From positions 1-64,000 of the forward strand of contig CP102404.1 in NCBI GenBank assembly GCA_024628785.1: DNA of 64,000 bases. Direction: 5' to 3'. A program made the position numbers and the translations under genes. Shown here piece by piece: positions 17,402 to 26,765 of the stretch (within the stretch, counting starts at the first letter, position 1; each line of letters begins with the position of its first letter). Below the pieces are notes generated by a model. It was not told the DNA's origin. It worked only from the letters and a program-made list of their open reading frames with translations, and ran no database searches. This DNA is from Fusobacteria bacterium ZRK30 (GTDB taxonomy: Bacteria; Fusobacteriota; Fusobacteriia; Fusobacteriales; Fusobacteriaceae).

Positions 17402-19957
17402 ATGTATAAAATTGAGATAAATGGAAATATTTATAAATCAGACAAAGTAAAAAATCTATTAGAATATTTAAGGGATGATCTTGACTTAAAAGCTTCTAAA
17501 AACGGATGCAGAGAGGGAGCATGCGGTACATGTATGGTTCTTGTAGACGGGAAAGCTATAAAAGCATGTATTCTTAAAACAAATAAATTAGAAGGGAAAA
17601 AGATAACTACTTTAGAAGGGTTATCGCAGAGAGAAAGAGATGTATTTTCATATGCTTTTACAGAAGCAGGGGCAGTTCAATGTGGTTTCTGTATTCCAGG
17701 AATGGTTATGAGTGCCACAGCTTTATTCTTAAAAACTCTAATCCCAACCAAAGCAGAAATAAAAAAAGCTCTAATCGGTAATATCTGCAGATGTACAGGA
17801 TATGTAAAAATAGAACAAGCTATTGAACTGGCGGCAGAAATATTAAGAACAGACAGAGTAATTCCTAAAAGAGAGTGTAAAGGAATGGTCGGGACAAGCG
17901 CACATAGAATAGACGGGCCGGCTAAAGCAATAGGTGAAGGAGTTTATGCAGAAGATATAAGGATAGATGGTATGTACTATGGAGGAGCTGTAAGATCCGA
18001 ATATCCCAGAGCAAAAGTAATATCAATAGATGTAAGTGAAGCAGAAGCAATGGAGGGTGTACTAAAAGTATTAACAGCAGCAGATGTCCCGGGACTTAAT
18101 AACATAGGGCACCTTTCTTTTATCTCAGATTGGGATGCATTAATTCCAGTTGGAGAAATAACCAGGTATAGAGGAGATGCTGTAGCACTAGTTACTGCTA
18201 AGGATAAAGAAACTTTGGAAGCTGCTAAAAAAGCTGTAAAAGTAAAATATGAAGTATTAACTCCAGTACTGACTATAGAGGAAGCAAAAAGAGAAGATGC
18301 ACCAAAAATTCATGAAAAAGGAAATTTATTATTTCATCAAACTTTGAATCGAGGAAATGTAGAGAAAGCAATAGCTGAATCAACACACACAATAACCCAT
18401 ATTTACAAGACTCCTGCAACAGAACATGCATATTTAGAGCCTGAAAGCGCAACAGCACTGCCAACAGAGGATGGAGTTCAGTTATACACTTCATCTCAGT
18501 CTATATATGATGAGCAAAGGGAAGTAAGCAGATTGTTAGGACTAGAACCATCTCAAGTAAGGGTAATCTCTACTTTAGTAGGTGGAGGATTTGGCGGAAA
18601 AGAAGATATGACAGTTCAGCATCACGCAGGATTAATAGCGTATGTTTTACAGGTACCTGTCCAGGTAACTTTATCCAGACAAGAAAGTATCTATGTGAGC
18701 ACCAAAAGGCATGCTATGGAAATTGAAATGACTACAGCTTGTGATGAAAATGGGATATTAACAGCAATGAAAGCTACTATTTTATCTGATACTGGGGCTT
18801 ACTCATCTCTAGGAGGACCAGTTCTTCAAAGAGCGTGTACTCATGCATCGGGACCATATAACTACCATAATATTGAAGTAGACGGAAAAGCATATTATAC
18901 AAATAATTCTCCTGGAGGAGCATTTAGGGGATTTGGAGTGACTCAGTCAGTTTTTGCTACCGAATCAAATATCAACAAATTAGCTGAACTAGTAGGAATC
19001 TCAGCATGGGAAATTAGACATAGAAACGCAATAAGGCCTGGACAAATATTACCAAATGGGCAGATTGCAGATAAAGGAACAGGGCTAGTAGAAACATTAG
19101 AAGCTGTAAAGGATGAATTTCATAAAAATAAATATGTAGGAGTATCCTGTGCTTTTAAAAATGCAGGAATAGGAGTAGGACTGCCTGACATAGGAAAATG
19201 CAGATTAACTGTTATAGATGGAAAAGTCCATTTAAGAACTTCAGCAGCATGTATAGGCCAGGGAGTAGGAACTGTTAACTTACAAATATTATGTCAGACA
19301 ACCGGAATTGATCCTAAAAACATAATTATAGAAACTCCGGATACTCATATAACTCCTAATTCAGGAACAACAACAGCATCAAGACAAACTGTATTCACAG
19401 GCGAAGCAGTAAGAGTTGCAGCATCCGAACTGAAAAAAGCTCTCAAGGGGAAAACACTGGAAGAGATTAACGGATATGACCATACTGGAGAGTATTCTGG
19501 AGTTACTGATAAAATAGGAATAGATAAAGAAAATCCTAAAAGTCATATAGCTTATGGGTATGCAACTCAATTAGTTGTATTAGATGAAAATGGGAAAGTA
19601 GAAAAAGTAGTAGCAGCCCATGATGTCGGGAAAGCTATAAACCCTAAATCTGTAGAAGGACAGATTGAAGGTGGAGTTGTAATGGGATTAGGTTATGCTC
19701 TCACTGAGGTAATGTCCTTTGAAAATGGTATGCCACAGGTAAAATTTGGGACTTTAGGATTATTAAGAGCAACCCAGATTCCAGAAATAAAATCAATAAT
19801 TGTAGAAAAAAATACCGAAGAGTTAGCTTATGGAGCTAAAGGTGTAGGAGAGATTGTAGTAATCCCTACTGCTCCAGCAGTCCAAGGAGCATACTATAAA
19901 TTTGATGGTGAATTTAGAACTGAATTACCATTAAAGAAAACAGCATACAAAAAATAA
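17402..19957 (+). CDS. xdhD: XdhD-like fused molybdenum hydroxylase (selenium-dependent xanthine/purine hydroxylase)
   Basis: This 851-residue fusion has a plant-type [2Fe-2S] domain (C36, C41, C44), then a second [2Fe-2S] domain with QCGFC and CRCTGY motifs, then the molybdopterin domains. The latter show GGGFGGKED, GGAFRGFGV, GQGVGTVNLQ and the catalytic-glutamate segment GAKGVGEIVV near residue 817. There is no FAD domain, as in E. coli XdhD, so electrons must leave to an external acceptor. Family knowledge plus YqeB nearby suggest a labile selenium ligand on molybdenum; no selenocysteine is encoded here. It should hydroxylate or reductively dehydroxylate oxopurines. It sits in the operon between hydA and ridA. 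Confidence 0.92.
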   Translation: MYKIEINGNIYKSDKVKNLLEYLRDDLDLKASKNGCREGACGTCMVLVDGKAIKACILKTNKLEGKKITTLEGLSQRERDVFSYAFTEAGAVQCGFCIPGMVMSATALFLKTLIPTKAEIKKALIGNICRCTGYVKIEQAIELAAEILRTDRVIPKRECKGMVGTSAHRIDGPAKAIGEGVYAEDIRIDGMYYGGAVRSEYPRAKVISIDVSEAEAMEGVLKVLTAADVPGLNNIGHLSFISDWDALIPVGEITRYRGDAVALVTAKDKETLEAAKKAVKVKYEVLTPVLTIEEAKREDAPKIHEKGNLLFHQTLNRGNVEKAIAESTHTITHIYKTPATEHAYLEPESATALPTEDGVQLYTSSQSIYDEQREVSRLLGLEPSQVRVISTLVGGGFGGKEDMTVQHHAGLIAYVLQVPVQVTLSRQESIYVSTKRHAMEIEMTTACDENGILTAMKATILSDTGAYSSLGGPVLQRACTHASGPYNYHNIEVDGKAYYTNNSPGGAFRGFGVTQSVFATESNINKLAELVGISAWEIRHRNAIRPGQILPNGQIADKGTGLVETLEAVKDEFHKNKYVGVSCAFKNAGIGVGLPDIGKCRLTVIDGKVHLRTSAACIGQGVGTVNLQILCQTTGIDPKNIIIETPDTHITPNSGTTTASRQTVFTGEAVRVAASELKKALKGKTLEEINGYDHTGEYSGVTDKIGIDKENPKSHIAYGYATQLVVLDENGKVEKVVAAHDVGKAINPKSVEGQIEGGVVMGLGYALTEVMSFENGMPQVKFGTLGLLRATQIPEIKSIIVEKNTEELAYGAKGVGEIVVIPTAPAVQGAYYKFDGEFRTELPLKKTAYKK

Positions 19958-19980
19958 AATTATAATAGAAGGAGAAAAAG

Positions 19981-20376
19981 ATGAATGAACCAATTTTTAC
20001 AGAAAAAGCACCTGCTGCAGTAGGACCTTACTCACAAGCTATGAAAGCAGGGAACATGTTATTCGTATCTGGTCAAATTCCATTCGTTCCATCAACTATG
20101 AAACTAGTATCTCAGGATATTAAAGAACAAACAAGGCAATCATTAGAAAATGTAAAGGCTATCCTAGAAGAAGCTGGAGCGTCATTATATGATGTAGTAA
20201 AGGTAGGAGTTTTTATTAAAGATATGAATGAATTTGCAGCAATAAATGAAGTATACAGTGAATACTTCAATAAAAATAAACCTGCAAGAGCTTGTATCGA
20301 AGTAGCTAGACTACCTTTAGATGTAAAAATAGAAATCGAAGTGACAGCATATCTTACAAAAAATTACTTAGATTAG
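19981..20376 (+). CDS. ridA: RidA-family enamine/imine deaminase
   Basis: The 131-residue protein shows the full RidA pattern: an N-terminal '[11 protein letters not shown]', the 'FVSGQIPF' strand, and the conserved arginine in '[12 protein letters not shown]' followed by 'IEIEVTAYL'. RidA trimers hydrolyse reactive enamine/imine intermediates from PLP enzymes. YgeX makes 2-aminoacrylate during diaminopropionate cleavage, so placement at the end of this operon makes biochemical sense: it would convert aminoacrylate to pyruvate and ammonia. The ribosome site is AAGGAG. Two weak hairpins follow. Confidence 0.95.
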   Translation: MNEPIFTEKAPAAVGPYSQAMKAGNMLFVSGQIPFVPSTMKLVSQDIKEQTRQSLENVKAILEEAGASLYDVVKVGVFIKDMNEFAAINEVYSEYFNKNKPARACIEVARLPLDVKIEIEVTAYLTKNYLD

Positions 20377-20387
20377 ATATAAAATTT

Positions 20388-20464
20388 AGGGTGTCTTATG
20401 GCACCCTATAAAATATATTCATGAAATAAAAAAGCTAAAATAATATTTTAGTTTCTTTATTTTA
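20388..20464 (+). terminator. Two hairpins ending the ygeX-ridA operon
   Basis: AGGGTGTC (20388-20395) pairs with GGCACCCT (20400-20407) around TTAT. Next, CTAAAAT (20435-20441) pairs with ATTTTAG (20445-20451) and is followed by the T-rich TTTCTTTATTTT. Neither has an ideal T run; together they probably end or weaken transcription before rpoN. Confidence 0.55.
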
Positions 20465-20532
20465 TTAATTATTATTAATAAAATTTTACAAAAGGAACCC
20501 TTTTATTTAGAATGTAGTTGGGGGTGTGAGCT

Positions 20533-21798
20533 ATGGAATTAATGAACAGTTTATCAATAGGTTTATCGCAAAAATTATTTCTCACTCAAAAGATGAAACT
20601 TTCTTTAAAAATTCTTCAAATGAATTCAAAAGAATTAAATGAATTTATACAAAAAGAGCAGGAAAGTAATATTCTTATAAAAATAGAAAAAAGAGAAATA
20701 GGAAGAAGAAACAGTTATAAAGATAATGAGTATGATCCCTATGGAGAAGTTACCGAAAAAGAAATATCTTTTTACGACCATCTATACTCTCAAATAGGAG
20801 AACTAAGTCTTACTCAAAGGATGAAAGAGATCTGTGAATACATAGTTGATAATGTAGATTCAAGGGGATATCTCAGCCACTGGTTGAGACACCCTTATAA
20901 TCAATTTGATTTTGATAAGGGCTTAGAAATAGTAAGAGGTTTTGACCCTATAGGAGTAGCGGGAGATGATTTAAAAAGCTGCCTTTTATTACAGTTAAAT
21001 GAGGATGAAATATATGAAAAAATAATTATAGAAGACTATCTAGAGGATTTAGCTTATGGAGACAAACGTAAAATAGCTAAAAGTATTGGGATAGACATAA
21101 AAAAAATGATTAAAGCAATAGAAAGAATAAAGAGCTTAAATCCGATTCCTTCTAATGGGTATTATATAGAGGAGAGAAGAGAGAAGCTTATTCCTGATGC
21201 ATATGTAAAAGTAGATGGTGAAAACATAAGTATAAAGCTGAATGAACAAATTATTCCTAGAATACTCATAGAGCAATCAGAATCATCTGGCGGGAATAAA
21301 AAATATGAAAAATATATATCAAAATGTAGAAAAAGAGCAGAATTTATAATAAGCTGTATCAAGCAGCGTCAGGAAACTTTGAAAAGAGTTATTGAAGAAG
21401 TGATTATAAGGCAGAAAGAATTCTTTCTCGATGGAGAGTTAAAGCCTTTAACACTTTTAGAAGTAGCAGATTCTCTTGAAATGCACCAATCAACAGTATC
21501 AAGATCTATAAAAAACAGGTATATAGATATAGATGGAAGGATTCTGACTCTAAAGGATCTTTTTGCAAAGCAATTTAAACCCAAGAATAATAATGGTACT
21601 ACTGATGAAATGACAAGAGATTATATCAAAGACATTATTTATAAAACAATAATGACAGAAGATAAAAATACCCCTTATTCAGATGAAACTTTAGTAAAAT
21701 TACTTTTGAAAGAGAAAATAAAAATATCCAGAAGAACAGTTGCTAAATATAGGAAAGAAATTTCATTACCATCATCTCCAAAGCGGCGACGAAGGTAA
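20533..21798 (+). CDS. rpoN: RNA polymerase sigma-54 factor RpoN
   Basis: The 421-residue protein has the region I pattern (SIGLSQKLFLTQKMKLSLKILQMN, rich in Q and L), an acidic linker, the core-binding region with 'VDSRGYL' and 'RIKSLNPIP', the HTH segment 'SLEMHQSTVSRSIKNRY', and the diagnostic RpoN box near the end (SRRTVAKYRKE). It directs RNA polymerase to -24/-12 promoters and needs an AAA+ activator. It lies inside the purine island whose two mapped promoters are of this type, together with a cognate activator. Whether it is the cell's only sigma-54 cannot be told from here. It is a little shorter than E. coli RpoN. Confidence 0.95.
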   Translation: MELMNSLSIGLSQKLFLTQKMKLSLKILQMNSKELNEFIQKEQESNILIKIEKREIGRRNSYKDNEYDPYGEVTEKEISFYDHLYSQIGELSLTQRMKEICEYIVDNVDSRGYLSHWLRHPYNQFDFDKGLEIVRGFDPIGVAGDDLKSCLLLQLNEDEIYEKIIIEDYLEDLAYGDKRKIAKSIGIDIKKMIKAIERIKSLNPIPSNGYYIEERREKLIPDAYVKVDGENISIKLNEQIIPRILIEQSESSGGNKKYEKYISKCRKRAEFIISCIKQRQETLKRVIEEVIIRQKEFFLDGELKPLTLLEVADSLEMHQSTVSRSIKNRYIDIDGRILTLKDLFAKQFKPKNNNGTTDEMTRDYIKDIIYKTIMTEDKNTPYSDETLVKLLLKEKIKISRRTVAKYRKEISLPSSPKRRRR

Positions 21799-21861
21799 AA
21801 AACAATAGAACAGTATAACTCATGAACAAAGTCAAATAAATAAAAATATGGGGAGAGGGTT

Positions 21862-22878
21862 ATGAAAAAAATAAATGTTAAAGATTCAATAGGACATATC
21901 CTTTCGCATGATATTACAGAAATAATACCTGGAAAGTTTAAAGGCAGAGCTTTTAAAAAGGGAGATATCATAAGAGAGGTAGATGTTGAAAAACTTTTAA
22001 AACTGGGTAAAGAGCATATATTTATATTTGAAATGGGAGAGGATGAACTCCATGAAAATGAAGCAGCTATTATCTTAGGAGAGATTGGCCGCGGAGAAAA
22101 TATCTATTTAAGCAAAGATATTAAAGAAGGAAAGATAGAATTCTATGCAAAAACTGACGGACTCCTCAAAATAAACAAGGAGAAACTTTTCGAATTGAAT
22201 ATGTTAGGTCAGATCTCCTTTGCTACACTCCCTGAAAATATTCCTGTAAAAAAAGGAGATAAGATAGCTGGAGCAAGGGTAATCCCCCTCATTATAAAAA
22301 AAGAAAAGATGGAGTCAGCTAAACAAATAACTCCCCATAAATTAATAGATGTAAAAGAATTTAAAAAGATGGATATTGGTATAGTAACTACAGGGAGTGA
22401 GATCTTTCATAAAAGGATAGTAGATAAGTTCGGACCTGTAGTTGAAAAAAAAGTGACTAAATATGATTGTAATGTAATCGATCAAATTGTAGTAACTGAT
22501 GATAAAGAGATGATAAAGGATGCTATTAAAACCCATATAAATAATGGAGCAAATATGGTAATATGTACAGGTGGTATGTCTGTAGATCCAGATGATCTCA
22601 CACCTAGTTCTATAATTGAATTGGGAGGAGAATTAGTGAGTTATGGATCCCCTGTTCTTCCAGGTTCCATGTTTCTACTTTCATATTTAGATGAAATCCC
22701 AATCATGGGTCTTCCCGGTTGTGTGATGTATTGTAAAAAAACGATATTTGATCTGGTCTTACCCAGGGTTCTAAGCGGAGAAAAATTGAATATGGAAGAC
22801 ATTATGAGATATGGTCATGGTGGTCTTTGTCAAGATTGCGATATATGCAGATACCCAAATTGCAGTTTTGGAAAATAA
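21862..22878 (+). CDS. Molybdopterin-binding protein (MoeA/MogA-related)
   Basis: The 338-residue protein carries the MPT-binding fold: TTGSEIF near residue 176, GGMSVDPDDLTP near 238, and LPGCVMYCKKTIFDLVLPR near 285. The N-terminal 150 residues are not like full MoeA domains. The C-terminus is a cysteine-rich tail, C-x2-C-x2-C-x4-C (CQDCDICRYPNC), which may bind metal or an Fe-S cluster. Proteins of this shape accompany selenium-dependent hydroxylases and probably handle the cofactor during molybdenum or selenium insertion. It lies 63 bp after rpoN. Confidence 0.85.
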   Translation: MKKINVKDSIGHILSHDITEIIPGKFKGRAFKKGDIIREVDVEKLLKLGKEHIFIFEMGEDELHENEAAIILGEIGRGENIYLSKDIKEGKIEFYAKTDGLLKINKEKLFELNMLGQISFATLPENIPVKKGDKIAGARVIPLIIKKEKMESAKQITPHKLIDVKEFKKMDIGIVTTGSEIFHKRIVDKFGPVVEKKVTKYDCNVIDQIVVTDDKEMIKDAIKTHINNGANMVICTGGMSVDPDDLTPSSIIELGGELVSYGSPVLPGSMFLLSYLDEIPIMGLPGCVMYCKKTIFDLVLPRVLSGEKLNMEDIMRYGHGGLCQDCDICRYPNCSFGK

Positions 22879-22950
22879 GAGATGAGTCAACAACTTTGGT
22901 CTGTACAAACAGACTTAAAGATAAAAATAAATAAAAGGCGGGAAAACAAT

Positions 22951-23298
22951 ATGAAAATTAAAAGATATGAAACTAAAAAAAGAATGAGTAGAGCAGTAGT
23001 ACACAATAATACAGTATATCTATGCGGACAAGTGGCCAAAGATTCTACTAAAGGAATGAAGGAACAAACAATCACAACACTTGAAAAAATAGATGAATTA
23101 TTAGCCAGCCTAGGGTCAAACAGAGATAAGATATTATCTGCTACTATCTACGTTAAGGATATGTCATTATTTCAAGATATGAATGAAATCTGGGATAACT
23201 GGGTAAATGAAGGGTTTGCTCCTGCTAGAGCATGTGTAGAAGCTAAAATGGCAAGAGAAGAATTACTTGTAGAAGTTTCAGTTGTAGCAGCAGTATAA
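22951..23298 (+). CDS. Second RidA-family protein (YoaB-like)
   Basis: The ATG at 22951 follows AAGGCGGG; an in-frame ATG at 22882 lacks a ribosome site. The 115-residue protein has the RidA core, 'YLCGQVA', 'DMNEIWDNW' and the arginine segment '[11 protein letters not shown]', and resembles the YoaB/RutC-like branch more than the first RidA. A role in deaminating or hydrolysing an unstable enamine or carbamate in the purine route is plausible. It is the last gene of the island and ends at a bidirectional terminator facing pepP. Confidence 0.9.
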   Translation: MKIKRYETKKRMSRAVVHNNTVYLCGQVAKDSTKGMKEQTITTLEKIDELLASLGSNRDKILSATIYVKDMSLFQDMNEIWDNWVNEGFAPARACVEAKMAREELLVEVSVVAAV

Positions 23299-23369
23299 GG
23301 TTATAAGAAGATATTTTATATCGGGAGTGTCAAAAAAAAATCTATGAATAAAATATGATTATCTAAAAA

Positions 23370-23393
23370 CCCCCTACTAAATTTAGTAGGGGG
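23370..23393. terminator. Bidirectional terminator between ridA2 and pepP
   Basis: A 24-bp perfect palindrome with arms CCCCCTACTA and TAGTAGGGGG around AATT. A flanking A run (23366-23369) and a T-rich end let it work for both converging transcripts. Confidence 0.85.
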
Positions 23394-23399
23394 CATTAT

Positions 23400-25166
23400 T
23401 TATATTTGCTTAGTTTTTTCTCTTAACCAGTTTGTTTCATCTTCATTTAAATATGGAGACAGTTTAGCAAATGTAGCAGCATGGTAGGAGTTGATCCATT
23501 CTAATTCATCACTATTTAACAGGGCAGGATCGATAGAATTTATATCAATCGGGAAGAATGATATAGTCTCAAACTCATAAAAAGTCCCGTTTTCATTGGT
23601 AAAAGCTTCCTTTACTATAACTGTATTTTCAGTACGAATACCATGTCTGCCTTCTTTATATACACCAGGTTCAACAGTTAAATTCATACCTACTTCTAAA
23701 GGAAGATCGTGACTTTTTCTAACAGAAAAACCTTGCGGACCCTCGTGAATATTTAGGAAAAACCCAACCCCATGACCAGTTCCACACTTATAATCTATCC
23801 CTTCTAACCATAGGGGATATCTGGCTAACATATCTAATTTATAACCGGTAGTCCCCTTTAAGAATTTAGCCCTGCTGAGGTTAATTACACTTTTTAGTAC
23901 CAGAGTAAAGTCTTTTTTCTGCTCAAGTGTGATATCTCCTAATGAAAATGTTCTGGTAATATCGGTAGTCCCATTGAGGTATTGTCCCCCTGAATCTACC
24001 AATAAAAACCCACAAGATTCCAGAGTGTATGTATTTTTTTCATTGGCTTTAAAATGCATAAGAGCTGCATGGTCTTTATGCCCTGCAATAGTATCAAAAC
24101 TTATCCCTTTAAACCCGTCTATCTTTGATCTTTCATTTTTGATAATATCTTCTACATCTAATTCAGTGATAGGAGTTTTTTTGAAATTTTCTTCAATATG
24201 TTTAAACCCTTTTAGGAGAGCTATAGAATCATTTAAATAGCATTCCCTTGAATTTTGTATCTCTACCTCATTTTTAACAGCTTTTAAATGGGTAGTGATC
24301 TCTTTATTGTGGATAATTTTATTATTTTTAAGCAATGACTGGATAAAAATACTTGTTCTTTCCGGGCTGAGATAGATATTTTTATTCTCTAAATTAGATA
24401 AAATATCAGTGATCTCATCGTAGGATTTTAAAATTACATTGTTTTCTTTAAGGTATGATTTAGTTTTTTCATCTAATTTATCCTGATCTATAAATATAGT
24501 AGTCTTATCATCTTCAATAAGTGCATAGGCATAGAAAGTAGTATTGTTCAGTACATCGCTTCCTCTCAGGTTAAAAGTCCATGCAATGTCATCTAAAGAA
24601 CTCAGAATATAGCTGTCAGCTCCATGGGAGTGATAGATTTCCCGAATAATATCAATCTTTTCCAATGTAGACTTACCAGCATAACAGAGGTCATGAACAA
24701 ATATATTTTCCTTTGGGAAACTAGGCCTGTCATCCCAAATAGATTCCAATAGGTCATACTGGATTTTAAAGTTGTCTTCCTCGAATCCTTTTTTTAATTC
24801 ATTATAGGCAGAAACAGAGATAACTTTTCCATCAAATCCAATAATACCATCTTCTTTGACAACACTTTTTAACCATTCAGGGTAGGTAGGTACTCCCTCT
24901 TCAGCCATTTTAAAAAGATCAAAGCCACTTCCTTCAAGTTCTTTTTCAGCCTGGATAAAGTATCGTCCGTCTGTCCAAAGACCAGCAGAATCAGAGGTAA
25001 TAACAGCAGTCCCAGCACTCCCTGTAAAGTTACTAACCCATCTTCTGCCTTTAAAATATTCTGCTACATATTCACTCTGGTGTGCATCTGAACTGGGAAT
25101 AATATAAGCATCTATTCCCTTTTGACTCATTTCATCTCTAAGTTTTAAAAGTTTATCGTTTAACAT
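23400..25166 (-). CDS. pepP: Xaa-Pro aminopeptidase (M24B)
   Basis: This 588-residue three-domain aminopeptidase P releases N-terminal residues before proline. There are two creatinase-like N-terminal domains and an M24 catalytic domain with the metal ligands in LLVDSGGQYLNGTTDITRTF, the histidine in GTGHGVGFFLNIHEGP, and the glutamates in VEPGVYKEG and GIRTENTV. A C-terminal extension of about 60 residues is usual for the long form. It lies just downstream of a POT peptide importer and near proC and hypD, so it fits breakdown of Pro/Hyp-rich peptides. A fragment of a related gene is found upstream of yqeB. The ribosome site is AAGGGGG. Confidence 0.95.
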   Translation of the reverse strand: MLNDKLLKLRDEMSQKGIDAYIIPSSDAHQSEYVAEYFKGRRWVSNFTGSAGTAVITSDSAGLWTDGRYFIQAEKELEGSGFDLFKMAEEGVPTYPEWLKSVVKEDGIIGFDGKVISVSAYNELKKGFEEDNFKIQYDLLESIWDDRPSFPKENIFVHDLCYAGKSTLEKIDIIREIYHSHGADSYILSSLDDIAWTFNLRGSDVLNNTTFYAYALIEDDKTTIFIDQDKLDEKTKSYLKENNVILKSYDEITDILSNLENKNIYLSPERTSIFIQSLLKNNKIIHNKEITTHLKAVKNEVEIQNSRECYLNDSIALLKGFKHIEENFKKTPITELDVEDIIKNERSKIDGFKGISFDTIAGHKDHAALMHFKANEKNTYTLESCGFLLVDSGGQYLNGTTDITRTFSLGDITLEQKKDFTLVLKSVINLSRAKFLKGTTGYKLDMLARYPLWLEGIDYKCGTGHGVGFFLNIHEGPQGFSVRKSHDLPLEVGMNLTVEPGVYKEGRHGIRTENTVIVKEAFTNENGTFYEFETISFFPIDINSIDPALLNSDELEWINSYHAATFAKLSPYLNEDETNWLREKTKQI

Positions 25167-25208
25167 CTTTACCCCCTTAATTATTTTTAGTATTTATATC
25201 TAGATTAA

Positions 25209-26555
25209 TTAAACTGTTACTTCTTCTGCTTCTGCTTCCTCTTCTACTAAGCTGTTTAACTTCTTGTCCAGTCCCCAAAGGATAATTCCCGCGAAGATAG
25301 CAATTGCTGCAATAACAAAATATGCCTTGGCAAAGTCAAACTTTAGCGTATATGCATATAAGTAACCATATGATTTACCTGCAAAGAATACCGCTAATAC
25401 CCAGATACTCATCATCCCAGTTAATAATCTTGGTGGCGAGAACTTTGCGATAAATGAATTTCCAAGTGGAGAGAACACCATTTCACCTGTTGATAATACA
25501 ACACCCATTGCAATTATCCAGGCGATAGGAGCAAGATTATTTCCTCTTGAAATGTCAGCTAGTGCAAATATTACATAAGATAGTCCCATAAGCATCATAC
25601 CTAAAGAAGTCTTTTTAAACATACTAAGGTCACCTTTAGGTCTCTTTGCTAACGTTGACCATACTTTACCTAAAATTGGTCCTAATGCTATACACATAAA
25701 TGCGTTTAATGAGTCAAACCAAGCTGTAGGAATTGTAAAGTTTCCAATCATCCAGTTTGCAGCTCCGTTGTCTCCACCCCAGTAATAATAAACAGGCATA
25801 TATGCCAAGTACCATAATACCCAGAAGATAATTGAGAAGACCGACACTAAAACAATAGCACCAATTCTTTTCTTTTCAATTGTAGTTAAAGGAACTTTTT
25901 CTTCCTTTACTTCAACTTTTTTCTCCTCTTTATTTTCAGCGATTTTAAATGGTTTTTTACCTGTATCCCCTAAAAATCTCCATCCATATACAAAGAAGAT
26001 TGCATTAACAAACATTACTATTGCAATAACTAAAAAACAGAAAGAATATCCTTTAAATCCCACAAGTAAACCGATAATAGTTGTCCCCAAAAAAGCACCA
26101 ACATTAACAAATGAATACTGAGTAGAAAACGCACCGTCTAATTCCCCGGGATCATCAAAAAGTCTACCTGTTATAGCGTTTGTCTGGCACTTAAATAACC
26201 CTGTACCTAAAGACAGCAAGATAATCATCAAGTTAACCATCCCGGTACTATTAGCCTGCCATCCCACTAAGTAACCTGCTCCCATGAGTAACATACCGAT
26301 AGGCACAAGGTATCTGGCTCCAAATACTTTATCTGAAAGATATCCCCCGATTATTGGCGCTAAATAAGTAAATGCTACCAAGTTGGCTGTCATCTTTGCT
26401 GCATCCCCTGGTTCAATACCTAATCCACCATCTGCTATCTTTGCAACTAAGAATACTGCGATTAACCACTTAGCTGAATAAAACGAAAATCTTTCCAATA
26501 CGAAAGCCATTGAACACACGTAAAATCCAAACGGCTTTTTTCCTGCTTTTTCCAT
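25209..26555 (-). CDS. POT/PTR-family proton-dependent peptide transporter
   Basis: I start at the ATG at 26555, after a GGGGGG site, giving 448 residues; an upstream in-frame start adds an unlikely polar leader. The protein has 12-14 membrane segments with the POT helix-1 motif in modified form (ERFSFYSAKW, where ExxERFxYY is usual), and 'TKLVAFTYLAPIIGGYLSDKVFG'-like helix-2 features in shortened form. A charged loop (KKPFKIAENKEEKKVEVKEE) separates the halves. POT carriers import di- and tripeptides with protons. The gene is preceded by a strong hairpin with a T run and a 10-codon reading frame, which could form an attenuator. Confidence 0.88.
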   Translation of the reverse strand: MEKAGKKPFGFYVCSMAFVLERFSFYSAKWLIAVFLVAKIADGGLGIEPGDAAKMTANLVAFTYLAPIIGGYLSDKVFGARYLVPIGMLLMGAGYLVGWQANSTGMVNLMIILLSLGTGLFKCQTNAITGRLFDDPGELDGAFSTQYSFVNVGAFLGTTIIGLLVGFKGYSFCFLVIAIVMFVNAIFFVYGWRFLGDTGKKPFKIAENKEEKKVEVKEEKVPLTTIEKKRIGAIVLVSVFSIIFWVLWYLAYMPVYYYWGGDNGAANWMIGNFTIPTAWFDSLNAFMCIALGPILGKVWSTLAKRPKGDLSMFKKTSLGMMLMGLSYVIFALADISRGNNLAPIAWIIAMGVVLSTGEMVFSPLGNSFIAKFSPPRLLTGMMSIWVLAVFFAGKSYGYLYAYTLKFDFAKAYFVIAAIAIFAGIILWGLDKKLNSLVEEEAEAEEVTV

Positions 26556-26597
26556 CTTTTTTACCCCCCGATTAAAAAAATTGATATTGCTTTTGTA

Positions 26598-26647
26598 TTT
26601 ATAAAAAATCAAGTTACTACCTTAAAATCAGATAGTAACTTGATTTT
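26598..26647 (-). terminator. Strong hairpin with T run between ppnP and the peptide transporter
   Basis: On the minus strand a perfect 15-bp stem (arms at 26605-26619 and 26633-26647, 13-base loop) is followed by TTTTTTAT. It can end the ppnP transcript. Because it is only about 45 bases before the transporter start it may also act as an attenuator for that gene. Confidence 0.8.
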
Positions 26648-26680
26648 AAATACCATAACTATATATTACTAATCAAACTT

Positions 26681-26713
26681 CTAATATAACTCATAAATTA
26701 TTTTACCTTTCAT
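26681..26713 (-). CDS. Candidate 10-residue leader peptide upstream of the POT gene
   Basis: An ATG at 26713 follows GAGAGGA (26721-26727) at 7-base spacing and encodes MKGKIIYELY then TAG. It ends 34 bases before the terminator hairpin. The good ribosome site is the main support; the residues give no obvious stalling code, and chance is possible. Confidence 0.35.
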   Translation of the reverse strand: MKGKIIYELY

Positions 26714-26765
26714 TCTGTGCTCCTCTCAAGTCATAGGATCTTTAGGTCTATATTATTATTCAGGA

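Noticed and set aside
17402-19957. Selenocysteine in xdhD
   Set aside because: The frame has no in-frame TGA. Selenium in this family is a labile cofactor ligand, not a coded residue.
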